From an uncultured Desulfobacterales bacterium (GTDB lineage Bacteria; Desulfobacterota; Desulfobulbia; Desulfobulbales; Desulfocapsaceae): a stretch of 64,000 bases of DNA. Of the stretch, positions 25,664 through 34,606 are shown one piece after another (position 1 is the stretch's first letter; every line of letters starts with the position of its first letter). The stretch is taken from assembly GCA_937915545.1 (NCBI GenBank), contig CALGIJ010000021.1, positions 186,001 through 250,000 of the forward strand, read 5' to 3'. The notes beneath the pieces are model-generated. The model was not told the DNA's origin, did not search any database, and saw only the letters and a program-made list of their open reading frames with translations. The position numbers were made by a program, and so were the translations under genes.

Positions 25664-27340
25664 ATGACGATCAGCGCATTTTTGCCATCTTGCCGAAAGG
25701 TGAGCCTCTGCCTCATCATCGCCCTGCTGCTTGCCAGCTGCGTCACACCGACCCGGCAGCAGCGCGCGGCGACCGCCATGCCCAGCCTTTCCCAGGCAAA
25801 CATTACCGAAACCCGTAAAAGCGTCATCATCTATCCGGACGGCTTCGAAGACAGCGCCAAGGCGTTTGCCTTTCTGCACCGGGAGTTCAGCGGAGTCAAA
25901 GCACATCTGGTTGCCCTGCGGGAAATCGCCGCGACCGAGATCCCCGGTTCGGAACTGCGCCGCATCCCTTATGCCGGCTGGGACAGCCAGCAACCGGAAA
26001 ACCTCTCGATCAGGAACTACGATTTCCCTTTAGCCAAGAAAATCGTATTCTATCTCAGCGACTTACAAAAAAAGGAGCCTCTCCTCGCCGTGCTCCTGCT
26101 GGGCGACGGTAGCCTTATCCCGCCAAGCTACTACTTTCACCTGCCCTTTCTTAAAGGAGTGCAGGTAGACGACCGACCCTACAATGAATGGATCGCCTCG
26201 GATTTCCTCTACGCCTCCCCGGACCTCGACCTCGACCTCGAATGGGCGGTAGGGCGGTTATCTGTCGACACCCCCGAGCAGGCCATGGCGGTGGCCGAGA
26301 AATACTACCGCTGGAACATGGAGAAGCGCGGCCGCACTCCCGATCCCTTTATCTTCTTCTCAGGCAACATCAGAAAGGATCTGGTTTACAGCGGCGAGTT
26401 GCTCTATCAGATGTTCGAAACCGAGAGAATCGTCGGTGAAGGCGCCAGGCACTACTTCCAGAGCGACGGGCGCTATACCATCGACCATCTGCGCCAGAGT
26501 TTCCGCGCCGATCCGGGGTCGATCCATTATATCTTCACCCACGGTTCGGGCGACGGTTTCGAAATCGATGGCGACTCTCTGCGATCCGAGGAACTAGCCG
26601 AAATGCCCTATAAGCCGGGCCTGCCGCTGGTGGTCTCCCCCTCCTGCCTCGACGGCGGCTTTGATTACGATCTGATCGACGTGCCCCACGACATGGATGG
26701 ATACTCCATCGGCGAGGCCATTCTCCGCTCCGAGGGCGCCGGTATCGGCTATCTCGGCTCGTCCCGGATCAGTCTCGGCCAGTTCCACTACAGCATGAAC
26801 GACGGAGTGGTCGACGCCGAGGGGATTTTTTATCGCTATATGCCGGGGCTGATCAACGACTTCCTGCGCGCCTGGCATGGCGGCACCCATCGCCTCGCCG
26901 ATGCCTATGTCGAGGCACACCAGCGCTACCGCCAGCGTTTTGCCAGGTTCGATACCCAGGATCTGGCCACCTTCGTCGAACTCAACCTGCTCGCCGATCC
27001 ACTTCTCGAACTTGGCGAGCCGAAGAAAAGTCCCACACCTCCAGGATTCGCGCACCTCGTGCTGACCAGCCCGCACCTGGTCAAGCAGCGCCAGCCCTAT
27101 GTGCCGCCCGAGAAACCGACCACGTTTGTCCTGCACGCCGGCAGCCCGCACCCTAGCGTCAAAGCCAGCGTGGTCGCCGCCCGCTCCGGCGACATCGTCA
27201 AAAACAACACCGTGGTAACACCAAATACGCCGCTGGTGGTGACTCCGCAGGAGAAGACCTCCTACCTGATTCGTCTCGATTTTCCCGATAACAGCATCGA
27301 TTGGCAGTTTTTTCACGCGGGCAGTGAGCATGAGTTTTGA
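25664..27340 (+). CDS. Gingipain-like (peptidase C25) lipoprotein
   Basis: 558 residues from the ATG at 25664; a GTG at 25634 would add 10 residues, and neither has a strong ribosome site. The N-terminus has a lipoprotein signal with lipobox LLASC (Cys26). The central region has a caspase-like clan CD layout: H293 in IFTHGSGDG and C328 in SPSCLDGGFD, 35 residues apart, close to the His-Cys spacing of gingipains. The C-terminus (about 470-558) is beta-rich and could be an Ig-like domain. Such proteins are membrane-anchored peptidases or peptidase-like proteins. The target is unknown. Codon use is less GC-biased than in neighbouring housekeeping genes. Confidence 0.72.
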   Translation: MTISAFLPSCRKVSLCLIIALLLASCVTPTRQQRAATAMPSLSQANITETRKSVIIYPDGFEDSAKAFAFLHREFSGVKAHLVALREIAATEIPGSELRRIPYAGWDSQQPENLSIRNYDFPLAKKIVFYLSDLQKKEPLLAVLLLGDGSLIPPSYYFHLPFLKGVQVDDRPYNEWIASDFLYASPDLDLDLEWAVGRLSVDTPEQAMAVAEKYYRWNMEKRGRTPDPFIFFSGNIRKDLVYSGELLYQMFETERIVGEGARHYFQSDGRYTIDHLRQSFRADPGSIHYIFTHGSGDGFEIDGDSLRSEELAEMPYKPGLPLVVSPSCLDGGFDYDLIDVPHDMDGYSIGEAILRSEGAGIGYLGSSRISLGQFHYSMNDGVVDAEGIFYRYMPGLINDFLRAWHGGTHRLADAYVEAHQRYRQRFARFDTQDLATFVELNLLADPLLELGEPKKSPTPPGFAHLVLTSPHLVKQRQPYVPPEKPTTFVLHAGSPHPSVKASVVAARSGDIVKNNTVVTPNTPLVVTPQEKTSYLIRLDFPDNSIDWQFFHAGSEHEF

Positions 27341-27390
27341 CAACAGCATGACACGACACCTCATTACTACTGTACCTTACAACATCATGA

Positions 27391-28961
27391 CCATTCCCGC
27401 GCCATGCCAAGAGCGGCCCCCTCGCCCTGGTGGATTCGTCGTCGCGGCAGGGGAAAGCGGCAGCTCCGCCGCCTCTTTTTCAAAATATCCCGACGGAGCA
27501 ACAACGCATCGCCGCCCATCTCGAAGACGCCGAACTCCAGCTGACGGCCGCCAGAAAAGCCCTGGTAACCCCCAGGAGTAGCAGCACAGCGGCGATGTGC
27601 AGGCGCTCAAGGAACGCATCAACCCGCTCCAGGAAAGAATCCAAATTGCCCGACGCCACCTCGATATCCTCGCCCAGGTCCCGGTCATCAGGGACGAAAA
27701 GCGACAACTCCAGGAGGAGTTCACCACCTGGATCGAAACGTCTTGCTGATCGATGAAGTGTTCAAAGCAAGAGACGAGGCCCTTGGCGAGCAGTTGGAGC
27801 AGGCTCATATCGATCTCGCCCACAACGAGATAGACAACTTCCACGTCGAAGAGCAATTCGACGTCTCCGCCATGGCCGGACCCCGCCAGGCCCTGATGGA
27901 GGCCCTGGGCCTGTGCAGCCGACAGCTGGCGCTCACCAAGCGCAGCGTTCTGGACCTCCAGGATTCCGTGCTGCTCTGGCAACACATGGTCAAGGGCAGG
28001 ATCGGCGCCATGGACCTCTCCGAACAGGCGCAGGGATGGAAAAACCTCCTCAAGGGCTACCTGCAACGCCTGTGGGCCTTCGAATTGCTCTCCGTCGAGG
28101 ACACCATCGTCGTCGACGGCGCTTCCGTCCTCGAGAAAAGACCGGTCACCTTCGGCAAAATGATACAGGCCCTGCTCATTTTGTTCTTCGGTCTGCTGGT
28201 CGCCTCGCTCATGGCCAGACTGATCAGCCGCCTGGTCTTCCCCTTCTCGACGATTCATGAACAACGACGCCACTTGATCCAGAAACTGCTCCGCGTTGTC
28301 ATGGTCGTGGTGGTGGTCATCCTGGCCCTGGTCACGGTGAAAATCCCCCTGACCGTCTTCGCCTTTCTCGGCGGCGCCATTGCCATCGGCATCGGTTTTG
28401 GGGCCCAGAACCTGCTCAACAATTTCATCAGCGGGTTCATTCTCCTGGGAGAGAATCAGATCCGCGTCGGTGACCGCATCGAGATCGAGAACAACGAGGG
28501 CATCGTCAAAAGCATCGGCGACCGTTGCACCCGGGTGCGCCGCCTCGACGGCGTGGAAATCCTCATCCCCAACAGCCAGCTCCTTGAACGAAGCGTCACC
28601 AACATGACCCTTTCCGACCGCCACATCCGCAAAAGCATCGCCATTGGGGTGGCCTACGGCTCACCAACCCGAAAGGTGCAGGAGCTGCTCCTGGAGATCG
28701 TCAAATCCCACCACCCGGTGGTGGTCGATCCCGAGCCGGCCGTGGTGTTCGAAGATTTCGGTGACAACGCCTTGCTCTTCAACGCCTATTTCTGGCTCGA
28801 CTTCGCCCCCCAAGAAAGACTTCCGGGCGATGATCAGCGAACTGCGGCACACCATCAGCAAACGCTTCGCCGAACTCGGTATCGTTATTGCCTACCCTCA
28901 GCGCGATGTGCACCTCGACATTTCCCAACCCATTGCCGTCCACTGTTCCACAGCACCTTGA
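27391..28961 (+). pseudogene. MscS-family mechanosensitive channel, multiply frameshifted
   Basis: Recognisable channel sequence runs through three reading frames with at least three shifts. An N-terminal helical part (IPTEQQRIAAHLEDAELQLT) is in one frame; ALKERINPLQERIQIARRHL is in a second; the main part from about 27743 is in a third (LIDEVFKARDE, then membrane helices and the MscS pore segment FLGGAIAIGIGFGAQNLLNNFISGFILL). After a C-rich stretch near 28811 the C-terminus returns to the second frame (AMISELRHTISKRFAELGIVIAYPQRDVHLD), ending at 28961. It is either a decayed gene or a stretch with several base-call errors. No signal peptide is recoverable at the 5' end. Confidence 0.8.
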
Positions 28962-29282
28962 AAGAGCGGCAGCCAGCCCCCGTTCCACCACCTCGACGCC
29001 ACGCCAGGTGCCGGCCGCTCCGGCGACACGTCCAAAACAAGGCCCAAACAACAGCAAGTGAGCCGCAGAGCGTATTATTGGGAATCTCCCTGATCGATTG
29101 GCCAGGCTTTGACCGATCGCACGAGAAATCGGAAGTTTTTTCCCCGGGACTGCTTTCGAGCTTTGACAAGCTTTCTTGCAGTAGTAATCATTATCGAATA
29201 CCTTTGATCTCAATCGTTAAGAAAAATTACTTTACAGCGTTTTCCCCAAGCACCAGTGTCGACCTCTCCACAAAGGATGCCC
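28962..29282. other. Intergenic region upstream of tpsB-like gene
   Basis: No gene found. The first half is GC-rich with no recognisable protein. The second half becomes AT-rich and carries a good sigma-70 promoter (29163-29191). The frame of the mscS remnant stays open through here but encodes nothing familiar. Confidence 0.5.
29163..29191 (+). promoter_or_regulatory. Sigma-70 promoter for the tpsB-like operon
   Basis: TTGACA (29163-29168), a 17-bp spacer, AATCAT (29186-29191, 4 of 6 consensus). The predicted leader to the ATG at 29283 is about 85 nt. Confidence 0.5.
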
Positions 29283-30999
29283 ATGATGAAACGACCATAT
29301 CGCCTGCTTGCCGCGGTTCTTTTGCTGTTCCCCGCAAACGTGCTCGCCGACGCCGGCTCCACCCTGCGTGAGTACAAAGACGCCTCCACCCTCACTCCCG
29401 AGAAGAAGCCTGCCGAGGTCATCAAGTACCAGGACGACGGCAAGGCGGTGGTAGCGGAACAGGCCGCCGCGCCACAACCGCTGGTCCACATCGAGAAGAT
29501 CGCCGTGGTCGGCAACACCGTGCTCTCGCCGGAGGAATTGCATCAGGTGATGGCGCCCTATACCGGACGGCATCTCGACACCAAGGACATCCATGCGGCC
29601 GCGGATAGCCTGATGAAGGCCATCCGCGCCAAGGGCCTGTTTATAGCCAAGGTGTATATCCTACCCCAGGATATTATCGACAAGACCGTAACCTTCAACA
29701 TTGTCGAGGGCCACCTGGCTGAAGATGGCATCGTCCTGGGGCGCTCCAGCGAGCGCGTAGGTGATGAGCTGATCCGCAAGCAATTGGTGCACACCCTCAA
29801 GCCCGGGAGCGTCATCACCGCCGACAAATACGAGCGGGCCATCTACCTGACCAACGATCTGCCGGGCATCAAAGGCTCGGAGAACCTGATCTTTCCTGCC
29901 GAGAAGGTGGGGGAGGCCGGTTTCGAGACCATCCCTAGAGATAATAACCTGCTGACCGGCAATGCCTATTACGACAATTTCGGCAGCTACTCCACCGGAA
30001 GAAACCGATGGGGGGGCGACGCTGTCGGCCAACAGCCCCACCGGCCATGCCGAAAAGATCACCGCCGGGGCCAATATCAGCGACTACGGTACGTTTTTCG
30101 GCTACCTGGACAGCAGCATCCCCCTCTACCCCAACGGTCTCCGCGGCGGGGCATCCCTCGACTTCCTGGATTACCGCACCGAGGAGGAAAACGACCTCCG
30201 GGGCAACGGTTTCGACGGTTCGCTCTACCTGTACTACCCGATCATCCGCTCCCGCCTGACCAATCTCTATTCCGAGCTGTACTACACCTACACCTCCCTG
30301 AAAGATGAAAACGATCTCGAGACCATCACCGAGCGCACCGTCAACACCGGCAGCCTGCGGCTTCATGGCGACAAATCCGACGGCCTGCTGGGAGGAGGGG
30401 TCACCACCGCCCGGGTGGAAGCCTATGTCGGCGATGTCAACCTCGATGACTACCAACCGTTCAAGGAATACGACGCCCAGTATGCCGACACCCAGGGCGG
30501 ATTTTCCCGCGCCACCTGGAGCCTGACCCGCCTACAGCACCTCATCGGCAAGCTGCAGACCTATGTCGCCTTCAATGGCCAGATTGCCTCGAAAAACATG
30601 GATCCCTCGCAGTCCCTCGCCTTTGGCGGCCCCTTCGATTTCCCCGGATACCATGCCGGGGAAATATCGGGCGATGAAGGGTGGATGATCCATACCGATC
30701 TCCGCTACACCTTCAACACCGTGCCATGGCAGGGAGCCTTGCAGCTTTCGGTCTTCTACGATTACGGCTCGCTCACCTCCCATACCGTGGCCATTGTCGA
30801 TGGCTTTGCTGTTCCTGGCTCGAAAGACCGCACCTTCACCATGCAATCCGCTGGCTTTGGCTTCAGCCAGACCTGGGAGCATTTCACCCTGCAGGGGGTG
30901 CTCGGCTGGCAGCTTGACAATGAGATTCCCGACGAACTTCTCGATGACGGCGGCGACAACGATTTCCAGGGCTGGATACACCTGGTTTATTCTTTCTAA
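29283..30999 (+). pseudogene. TpsB/FhaC-type outer membrane transporter, frameshifted at a G7 tract
   Basis: Start at 29283 after AAAGGA, with signal peptide MMKRPYRLLAAVLLLFPANVLA. A POTRA-type region follows (HIEKIAVVGNTVLSPEELHQVMAPYTGRHL; ADSLMKAIRAKGLFIAKVYILPQDI). The frame breaks at seven consecutive G (30010-30016) after DNFGSYSTGRNRW. In the next frame the 16-strand beta-barrel continues (TLSANSPTGHAEKITAGANIS to the C-terminal aromatic residue of HLVYSF), ending at 30999. Removing one G restores a single frame of about 571 residues. It could be a base-call error, a true null, or phase variation by slippage. The partner exoprotein is presumably the next gene, 12 bp downstream. Confidence 0.82.
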
Positions 31000-31011
31000 G
31001 AGGTACACCAC

Positions 31012-33630
31012 ATGAATATCACAAAAAAAGTTCTCTATGCCACCCTGGCGCTAACCCTTTCCACGGCCATGCCAGTCTCCGCCGCGGTCTGTGCTTCGGG
31101 CTCCAAGGCCAGCGATTGCCCGGCAAGCACGGCCCATAAATCCGATCATAAAAAGGATGAAAAACAAGCCCCGGCGGCGGTGGGAACAGCCGTTCATAGC
31201 GAAGGGACTGCCGATCTGGGCAGCGCCAGCAACCACGAACACGTGGTCGAGGTCAAGGTCAAGGAGCATAAGACCGAGAGCACCGCCAGTGCCCCGAGCA
31301 CCCCGGACGTCAAGGTCAAGGAACAGAAAACAGAGAGCATGGCGAGTGTCCCCACGGACACGCCGCAGATGCCCATGGCGGTGGATTCCCATGTCAAGCT
31401 CCACAAATATCATGAGGCCCAGCAGCACGAGGTGCATGTGGTGGAGCATGGCGCGCCGACGGCCAGGTCCCTGCCGGTAAATACGGCGCTACCCGCACCC
31501 CCGGCGAGCGGGGCACAGCCCCATGTGACCTACTGGTATCATTACTATGCCACAAACGACTATATGTCGTCAGTATCTCCGCTTGGGCAAATGGAGTTCA
31601 GGAGGAGGGGATGGATAAACCCCGATGGAACCGTTTCAGAAGCTGGCATGCGACATGGGCTTGTGGCGGTTGTTGATCCTCAGACGCCCCAGCTTGTAGT
31701 GCAGACAACGCCGACCCTGCTACCGAACAATCATCCGGTCCTCCAGACTTCCGCGAATCCCCCCGCCACTACCTGGCGTGACTTTAAGTATGTCACCGGT
31801 CATGGTCATGGTACTTCATTGCCAGCGGGGCAGATTCGAACATTTGTCGCCGACGGGCATATCGGGCCGGATGGCAGCGTAACCCCCTCGGGCCAAGCCA
31901 TGGGCATCGTTGCCGAGCCTTTTCGAACCAACCCGGTACCCCATCTCGCCACAACCTCGGGGCCGACTCCGACGCCGACTCAGCTGACGGCCCCGACCCG
32001 CCAGGGCTCGGGCAAGCAGTCCAAGGATCAGGTTCCGGATTTTACCGCGCAGACGACGCCGACACCGGACCCGCTCAAAGCGCCCCAGATGGTGCAGACA
32101 AGCCCTGCGGTGCCGCAGCAGATCGTGCAGACGACGCCTGCGGCAACACTACGGCCGGCAGACCATTCTGTGCCCGGAATCAGCTATTTCATAACCGAGT
32201 CGACAGGAAAGGTAAGTCCGCTTACAACGGACGTGCAAAGAAATCCTCTTCTTACAAATCCTGATGGAACCCTGACCCCGAATGCACTCGCTATGGGCAT
32301 TACCTCACAGTTCCAGCAGCCGACCCTCCAGGGCGCGGGCAAGCAGTCCAAGGACCAGGTTCCGGATTTCACAACACAGACGACGCCGACACCGGATGTG
32401 ATGCAGGCACCCCAGATGGTGCAGACCACCCCTGCGGTGCCGCAGCAGATCGTGCAGACGACGCCCACCACACCGCTCAGACCTATCGATCATCCTATCA
32501 ATCCCAGCCTGGAATATAGAATGCCGACGCACAGTGGCCCAGGCGGTGTTTACGATACACGACTGGCACAACGCAACCCCTTGCTGACCAACCCCGATGG
32601 CACCCTGACGCCGACCGCCATCGCCGGTGGCTGGACCATGCAGCGACTGGCCACTCCCGCCCCGGCCTTGTTGGGTGAGGGTAAGCGGGCCAAGGACCCG
32701 GTGCCGGATTTTACCGCGCAGACAACACCGACACCGGACGCGATAAAGGTCCCTCAGATGGTGCAGACCACCAATGCGGTGCCTCAGCAGATCGTGCAGA
32801 CGACGCCCACCACACCGCTCAGGCCTGCTGATCATCCCATCAATCCCAGCCTAGAATATAGAATGCCGACGCACCGCGGCCCGGGCGCTGTCTACGATAC
32901 ACGACTGGCACAACGTAACCCCTTGCTGACCAACCCCGATGGCACCCTGACGCCGACCGCCATCTCCGGTGGCTGGACCATGCAGCGACTGGCCACCACG
33001 GCCCCGGCCTTATTGGGCGAAGGCAAGCGGGCCAAGGACCCGGTGCCCGAGTATTTCGTACAGACAGGTGCTTCACCAACACTAAGGCCAGTTGAGCATC
33101 ACGTTGCTGGCATCACCTACGCTTACACCGATCACACCGGGAGAACAAATCATCCTCCCGCCGCTATGATTCAGAGAAATCCGGCTCTCACCAATCCAGA
33201 CGGCACCTTGACACCCAATGCCATAGCCCAAGGCTGGACGCAGACCGTGCAGGCACCGAACATGGTGCCGCAGCCCCAGGCCACGCCAAACCTGCAGACA
33301 CCACCCCAGAATCCCCCTCAGCAGCAGGTGCCCGCCGCGATGACCGTGCAGGCCCCAAACATGGTGCCGACACAACCAGTTCAGCAGTCCGTTTCCACAG
33401 TAACACATAGTTTGCACCTCGTGCAAAAAACCAACAAGCCACCGCAACCAACCCGACCAACATCGGAAGAGGCCTTGGCGGGCACACCCGCAGTCGCCCG
33501 CCCCCATGCCGATCATCTTGTCGAGACCTATCATCCAGTGAAGACCGGCGTGTACCGATACGAAGAAGCGCGGCAGATGAAGGACGACTCCTTCCACCTT
33601 ATGGTGCTTGGCTTCCGCGAACCGATGTGA
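31012..33630 (+). CDS. Large repetitive exported protein, probable cargo of the adjacent TpsB-like transporter
   Basis: 872 residues with a signal peptide (KVLYATLALTLSTAMPVSA). A His/Lys/Glu-rich stretch (residues about 25-150) carries two VKVKE(H/Q)KTES copies. From about 175 there are six modules of roughly 40 residues that begin with an aromatic strand (YWYHYY, TWRDFKY, ISYFIT, SLEYRM, SLEYRM, ITYAYT) and end in (N/G)PDGT(L/V)(T/S)..A(I/L/M)..G. Linkers rich in P, Q and T (PQQIVQTTP) separate them; a seventh, degenerate module (VYRYEEARQMKDD) closes the protein. No TPS secretion domain with NPNG/NPNL motifs is visible, so it is not a standard TpsA. I recognise no family; an extracellular surface role is inferred from the signal peptide and context. 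Confidence 0.75.
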   Translation: MNITKKVLYATLALTLSTAMPVSAAVCASGSKASDCPASTAHKSDHKKDEKQAPAAVGTAVHSEGTADLGSASNHEHVVEVKVKEHKTESTASAPSTPDVKVKEQKTESMASVPTDTPQMPMAVDSHVKLHKYHEAQQHEVHVVEHGAPTARSLPVNTALPAPPASGAQPHVTYWYHYYATNDYMSSVSPLGQMEFRRRGWINPDGTVSEAGMRHGLVAVVDPQTPQLVVQTTPTLLPNNHPVLQTSANPPATTWRDFKYVTGHGHGTSLPAGQIRTFVADGHIGPDGSVTPSGQAMGIVAEPFRTNPVPHLATTSGPTPTPTQLTAPTRQGSGKQSKDQVPDFTAQTTPTPDPLKAPQMVQTSPAVPQQIVQTTPAATLRPADHSVPGISYFITESTGKVSPLTTDVQRNPLLTNPDGTLTPNALAMGITSQFQQPTLQGAGKQSKDQVPDFTTQTTPTPDVMQAPQMVQTTPAVPQQIVQTTPTTPLRPIDHPINPSLEYRMPTHSGPGGVYDTRLAQRNPLLTNPDGTLTPTAIAGGWTMQRLATPAPALLGEGKRAKDPVPDFTAQTTPTPDAIKVPQMVQTTNAVPQQIVQTTPTTPLRPADHPINPSLEYRMPTHRGPGAVYDTRLAQRNPLLTNPDGTLTPTAISGGWTMQRLATTAPALLGEGKRAKDPVPEYFVQTGASPTLRPVEHHVAGITYAYTDHTGRTNHPPAAMIQRNPALTNPDGTLTPNAIAQGWTQTVQAPNMVPQPQATPNLQTPPQNPPQQQVPAAMTVQAPNMVPTQPVQQSVSTVTHSLHLVQKTNKPPQPTRPTSEEALAGTPAVARPHADHLVETYHPVKTGVYRYEEARQMKDDSFHLMVLGFREPM
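32028..33060 (+). repeat. Coding tandem repeats of about 330-342 bp
   Basis: Blocks beginning GGTTCCGGATT or GGTGCCGGATT (about 32032, 32359 and 32700, with a degenerate start near 33042) repeat with a period of about 327-342 bp inside the 31012-33630 gene. Units two and three are nearly identical over long stretches (AACCCCTTGCTGACC at both 32574 and 32920). All are in frame and code the modular region. The high DNA identity points to recent duplication and a tendency to expand or contract. Confidence 0.8.
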
Positions 33631-33663
33631 GAGAGAACCGCTCTTTGCGGCTACACCCCGTAT

Positions 33664-33691
33664 GCCGGGAAGTCACTTTCGGCTTCCCGGC
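33664..33691 (+). terminator. Hairpin between the repeat protein and the next secreted protein
   Basis: GCCGGGAAG (33664-33672) and CTTCCCGGC (33683-33691) form a perfect 9-bp stem with a 10-nt loop. There is no T-run. It may attenuate or protect the upstream message. Confidence 0.45.
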
Positions 33692-33710
33692 ACGCCCTTC
33701 CAGGAACAAG

Positions 33711-34454
33711 ATGAATATCTCTAGCGCTCTATTTTCCCTTCTCACCACCCTGCTGTTCGCGTCTCTGCCAGTCGCCCATGCCGAGGAGATCACCACCCAA
33801 GCCGTTCACTTCGCCAAGGGCCATTCTTCGGCGACCCTCAAGGGAGCGATCAAGGGACGGCAGACCATCGACTACACCCTGCGCGCCAAAGCCGGCCAGA
33901 CGATGAGCGTCAAGCTGCAATCCGCGCACGGCGCCAATTATTTCAACGTGCTGCCGCCCGGATCAAACAACGTTGCGATCTTCATCGGGTCGACGGGCGG
34001 CAACGAGTGGACAGGGGCGCTGCCCGCCGACGGCGAATACACGATTCGAGTCTATCTTATGCGCAGTGCGGCGAGGCGCAATGAGTCGGCACCCTATACC
34101 CTGACGGTTGGCATCACCGGCACGCCGCAGGCCTCCGACTTCGGCAAGGCCCCTGCCGGCGATGCCAAGGTTAAAGGCACGCCGTACCATGCCACAGGCC
34201 CGCTACCCTGCTCGCTCGGGAGTGACCAACCCATGCAGTGCGAGTTCGGGGTTATCCGTGGCAAACCCGGCAACGCCGAGGTGCATATCACCCCACCGGG
34301 CGGGCTGAAACGCGTCCTGATCTTCATGGGTGACAAGGTCAGTACCGATGCCGGCGAAACGATCAAGGCAAGCAAAGATGAGTATGATTGGACTATCGAG
34401 GTCAATGACTACGAGCACTACACGGTTCCAGAGGCGGTGATCTCGGGGGGCTGA
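33711..34454 (+). CDS. Secreted two-domain protein with PPC-like beta sandwich, function unknown
   Basis: 247 residues; start at 33711 with CCAGGAAC upstream and a clear signal peptide (ALFSLLTTLLFASLPVAHA). Residues about 25-135 look like a PPC-type beta sandwich (IKGRQTIDYTLRAKAGQTMSVKLQ, NYFNVLPPGSNNVAIFIGS, GALPADGEYTIRVYLMRSAARRNESAPYTL). The rest has a Cys pair (LPCSLGSDQPMQCEFGVIR) and a second small beta domain. I recall similar sequences in enteric and Pseudomonas genomes, some related to periplasmic lysozyme inhibitors, but the assignment is uncertain. It follows the repeat protein and may belong to its unit. Confidence 0.65.
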   Translation: MNISSALFSLLTTLLFASLPVAHAEEITTQAVHFAKGHSSATLKGAIKGRQTIDYTLRAKAGQTMSVKLQSAHGANYFNVLPPGSNNVAIFIGSTGGNEWTGALPADGEYTIRVYLMRSAARRNESAPYTLTVGITGTPQASDFGKAPAGDAKVKGTPYHATGPLPCSLGSDQPMQCEFGVIRGKPGNAEVHITPPGGLKRVLIFMGDKVSTDAGETIKASKDEYDWTIEVNDYEHYTVPEAVISGG

Positions 34455-34606
34455 GGGATGGAAAAGCCTCTCCCCCTCGCCGTCGAGTAAGACGATTGCC
34501 AAGTCCCGGCAAACATGGTAGTTGAGACGGATGCCCTTGACCCCGGTGGCGACCCGACGGGTGGCGACCGCAACACTCCCCATTCTCCCGATTTTCGGAG
34601 GTGCCG

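Noticed and set aside
28779..29213. Minus-strand open frame overlapping the mscS C-terminus
   Set aside because: It is antisense to the frameshifted channel and has no recognisable domain or start site.
32028..33060. Regular repeats as a CRISPR array
   Set aside because: Units are about 330-342 bp, in frame, encode a modular protein and lack the short repeat/unique spacer pattern.
31012..33630. Classical TpsA haemagglutinin-like exoprotein
   Set aside because: No N-terminal TPS domain with NPNG/NPNL motifs and no beta-helix repeats; only the gene position supports a TpsB partner.
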